16,333 nt of DNA, taken from NCBI GenBank assembly GCA_035455185.1, contig DATIFQ010000462.1, positions 1-16,333 of the forward strand, given 5' to 3'. The notes beneath the pieces are model-generated. The model was not told where the DNA came from, searched no databases, and saw nothing but the letters and a program-made list of their open reading frames with translations. The DNA comes from JAEHDI01 sp035455185. Its GTDB lineage: Bacteria > Acidobacteriota > Terriglobia > Bryobacterales > Bryobacteraceae. The first letter of the stretch is position 1. Each line of letters opens with the position of its first letter. Of the stretch, positions 13,858-16,333 are shown piece by piece. The translations under genes were made by a program, and so were the position numbers.

Positions 13858-14856
13858 TTACTGTTTGGGGGCGACCGAGAGGATCCGGCGGACGAGCACC
13901 GGATCGTCTTTCAATAGTCCGGATTTTGGGAGGCGTGGTACCAGCTCCGCCCAACTGCGATCGTGCGTGAAGATCTCGCGGAACAGCGGCAGCGATTCGT
14001 CGACGCGCTTCATGTTTACGAGCGCGACCGCGTGCCAGAACTTCATCTCCAGACTGTCCGGAAACAACGTCTCGGCAGCCGCGTATTCCTTCAGGGCACG
14101 CTCCGCCTGGTTGTGCTCGACGGCAAGATCACCCTGGTTCATATGCTCGTAGGCGCAGTGGAGTTTCACGAGCCGGCGTAACTCGACCAGTGGCTGAGGA
14201 TGATCTTCCACGCGAAGGTCCATCATGCGATCCGCCCACGGACGCCCGCTGGATTTCGCTTTGACGATCACGATCGCTGCGGACTGCCGCCCTCGAATGT
14301 CGCCGCCGGCGGATTCTGCTGCCTCGAGCGCCGCTAACATTCGCTCGGCGAGGTCGCCCTTCGCATTCTCGAACGCAGCCGACATGGCCGGCCAGATCCT
14401 GTCGTTTCGCATGAGATTCGCCTGCACGGAGTAGCCTTTTCCGATGATGTGCCCGGCGGACTGGATGCACTTTGTGCCGGTGTGCGCAGCGACATTACCG
14501 TTCGCGTCGATCATCGCGACCTGCCGGACGTCGCGACTCGGATCGGTGGAGACGAGCCCGGCCAGCGCCTGCCCGGCGGTCTTGCCGCCGCGCATCAGTT
14601 CGAGGCCGAGCGGCCCGTAGGCGGGATCGACGAACGACTGAGTAGCGACCGCCCCGACACCCGCCTCGGCCCAGATCACCAACGATCCGACCGAAAACCA
14701 ATGCGACTGCACGGCGGCGCCGAGCTCGCCGGTGGCCGGATCCCGGGCAACTATGGAATACGTGTGGACGGGACGGCCAGGGACGAAACGGTTGTCGCCG
14801 GACATTCCCGGACAGAGTGCGACCACCGCGAGACAGATCACGAGTCTGGTATTCAT
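13858..14856 (-). CDS. DUF1028 (Ntn-hydrolase-like) protein with TPR-like tail
   Basis: A 332-residue protein. A signal peptide (about 1-20) precedes a full DUF1028 domain (about 30-220), shown by HTYSIVARDPATGELGAAV, AGVGAVATQSFVDPAYGP, VRQVAMIDANGN and GGDIRGRQSAAIVIV. The domain has an N-terminal-nucleophile-hydrolase-like fold; its substrate is not established. Residues about 225-325 are helical and resemble tetratricopeptide-type repeats (AERALKEYAAAETLFPDSLEMKFWHAVALVNM), a common C-terminal extension in secreted family members. The ATG at 14856 lacks a clear ribosome-binding site. TAAAAT (14869-14874) would be a -10 only 12 nt upstream, implying an almost leaderless message. It lies 26 nt downstream of the broken glycosyltransferase gene on the same strand. 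Confidence 0.85.
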   Translation of the reverse strand: MNTRLVICLAVVALCPGMSGDNRFVPGRPVHTYSIVARDPATGELGAAVQSHWFSVGSLVIWAEAGVGAVATQSFVDPAYGPLGLELMRGGKTAGQALAGLVSTDPSRDVRQVAMIDANGNVAAHTGTKCIQSAGHIIGKGYSVQANLMRNDRIWPAMSAAFENAKGDLAERMLAALEAAESAGGDIRGRQSAAIVIVKAKSSGRPWADRMMDLRVEDHPQPLVELRRLVKLHCAYEHMNQGDLAVEHNQAERALKEYAAAETLFPDSLEMKFWHAVALVNMKRVDESLPLFREIFTHDRSWAELVPRLPKSGLLKDDPVLVRRILSVAPKQ

Positions 14857-14882
14857 GGCGGTTCGGCCATTTTACCCCCGGC

Positions 14883-16333
14883 CTACCGGAGGCACTCGAA
14901 GCCAATCACTGTCGCCCTGAGGAAACGCTTGGCCTCGCGGATGAGGCATCCCGCCCTTTCGATCCGCGCGGCGTAGTCAGCAGTAGCTACTCGTCGCCTC
15001 CGTTCGGGCCGCTCCGTGAAGGAACTGACAAAGGAACTTGGGTTTTCGAAAGATGAGAGAACGAGCCACACGGTTCCGTGCTTCTTTGCGATGGAAGCGG
15101 CGAGTTCCTCCGGGGCAGGAGACCATCCCTCAATCCATTTCGGTGGATAAGTGACCGCCGGGCCCTTGTAGTAATACTGGAGGGCCGCGACACAGATGGA
15201 GGGCTGAACAACGACCGCGTCGCCGGCCCGCGTCTCCCGTGCGAGAAGTGCCGATACTTCGTCCCACGCCTGGTAGTCCCACACCTCCGGACCGGCCCTC
15301 GCGAGGAACCATCCTCCTGCCGCGAGGTACGCTGCGGCGACCGTGAACGTGACCGTTTTGATCATCCGCGGCGACCTACCAAGACGAGTCGGTCACAGGC
15401 CGATCAAACAGGCGGCAATCACACAGGCAACCGGAAACAAGCCCAGTCCGTAGCGGTAGGCGAAGTACGAGAGGGTGGCCTTGATGAACAGAGAGATCGC
15501 CAGCAGTGATGATGCGGTGAGAATGACTAGAAACAGGAATACCGTGCGGCGCTCCAGGAACAAAGCGACGGCCCCCGTCACTTGCAGTGGGAGCCAAAGA
15601 GCCAGGGGAAGCAATGTTCCGAAGGATAGCGGGCCGGCATACATGCCCGGCACGGCGAACAGCATTGCCGGCGACCAGATGGCGGAAAGACTCACCGCGC
15701 GGGTCATACCGCCCGAGATCATGTAGAAGACGACCCATGCGAGCCACAGAACAAGGAGGACGGACATCGTCAACATCATTCGCATCGGTCGGGTGGCAGG
15801 CCTGTGCGTGCCGTTGGGTTTCAAAACGAAGCGGTACCAAAGGGCGGCCAGAATTTGCCCGCCAAGATGGAACACGAAGATGGTGTGTGTAGCGAGACCC
15901 AGCGCGGCGGAAGCGCCGTAGAGCATCCAGTGCAGCCGCCGGTCCGTTTGAAAAGCGCGGTACAGACAGACTGTGGAGACTGCCGAAGCAAGCATCAGGA
16001 GTGTGTAGGCGTTTCCGTCGGAGAAATAGCGGAGCGCGCCGGGAGTAAGAACGAAGAAGGCGCTGGCGAGTGCTCCCACCGCCGGACCGCCGGCAATCCT
16101 TCCGAGAGCGAAGACGGCGAGCGTCACCAGAAAGCCAAAGACCGCCGACGGCAGCCGCATACCGGCCGGGCTGTCATCGATCGAATACACCCAGCGGACC
16201 ACAGCGAAGAAGGCCGGTCGGGTACGCTTTCAAATCCATGGCGGACTTGACGAGCCCGCCGAACGTTGGTTGCCTCGCAATGATGTCGGTGAGCGACTCG
16301 TCGTACCACACGGAATGGCTCATGTGGCTCACC
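14883..16333 (-). pseudogene. GT39/ArnT-type glycosyltransferase, frameshift and in-frame stop, 5' end off window
   Basis: Three pieces join into one family-like protein. From the right edge to about 16220, one frame encodes SVWYDESLTDIIARQP, the N-terminal periplasmic motif with the acidic DE pair of GT39 enzymes, which transfer a sugar from a polyprenyl-phosphate donor. It then runs to a TGA at 16174-16176. The family continues in a second frame (to 15393) with many membrane helices; deleting one base near 16216 would join them through YPPAFFAVVRWVYS. That frame ends at TGA (15393-15395), but the same frame is open immediately beyond and carries a last helix and the C-terminal domain (to 14883). 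Two lesions argue for a pseudogene; sequencing error or TGA readthrough are alternatives. The downstream piece, if translated alone from 15365, would be a 160-residue single-helix protein. Confidence 0.65.

Overview
The window looks like chromosome from a GC-rich soil-type bacterium, most likely an acidobacterium of the Solibacter/Bryobacter kind. This is an inference from gene style: secreted proteins with no close functional match, Tat-exported sugar-enzyme relatives, a DUF1028 protein, and very short leaders with TAGAAT-like -10 boxes. No rRNA or other decisive taxonomic marker is present.

Left part (1-3805) is gene-poor and looks like the right-hand portion of one or more integrated elements. 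It holds a small PilZ-domain gene behind three consecutive hairpins, then a non-coding block (about 780-1780) that I read as a tandem array of diverged minus-strand small-RNA cassettes. Each has a sigma70-type promoter (the best is TTGACA-17 nt-TAATAT) and ends in an intrinsic terminator built on a GGCC-rich stem with a 9-nt loop and a U-run. Next comes a lone minus-strand gene resembling phage terminase-small-subunit/HTH proteins, then mostly non-coding sequence. Two direct-repeat remnants of a tRNA-Leu(CAA) 3' part (2940-2962 and 3746-3805) look like attachment-site scars, and the second is taken as the right edge of the island.

Middle part (3843-9035) carries ordinary accessory chromosomal genes: a secreted beta-rich protein, a stretch with insertion-sequence-end-like repeats, a small hypothetical protein, a secreted glycine-zipper protein, a secreted beta-propeller protein, a conserved lipoprotein, and a stand-alone four-helix relative of haem-copper oxidase subunit I.

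Right part (9149-13794) is a polysaccharide-related cluster: a Tat-exported right-handed beta-helix protein, a secreted polysaccharide-lyase-like alpha-toroid/beta-sandwich protein only 14 nt downstream, and a Tat-exported protein with an L-fucose-isomerase-like fold. A CRP/FNR-type palindrome lies in the divergent region that starts this cluster. Convergent to it are a DUF1028-TPR protein and, running off the right edge, a glycosyltransferase-39-type membrane protein gene that appears broken by a one-base frameshift and an in-frame TGA.

The strongest candidate for something undescribed is the small-RNA cassette array at 780-1780 inside the tRNA-Leu-associated island.
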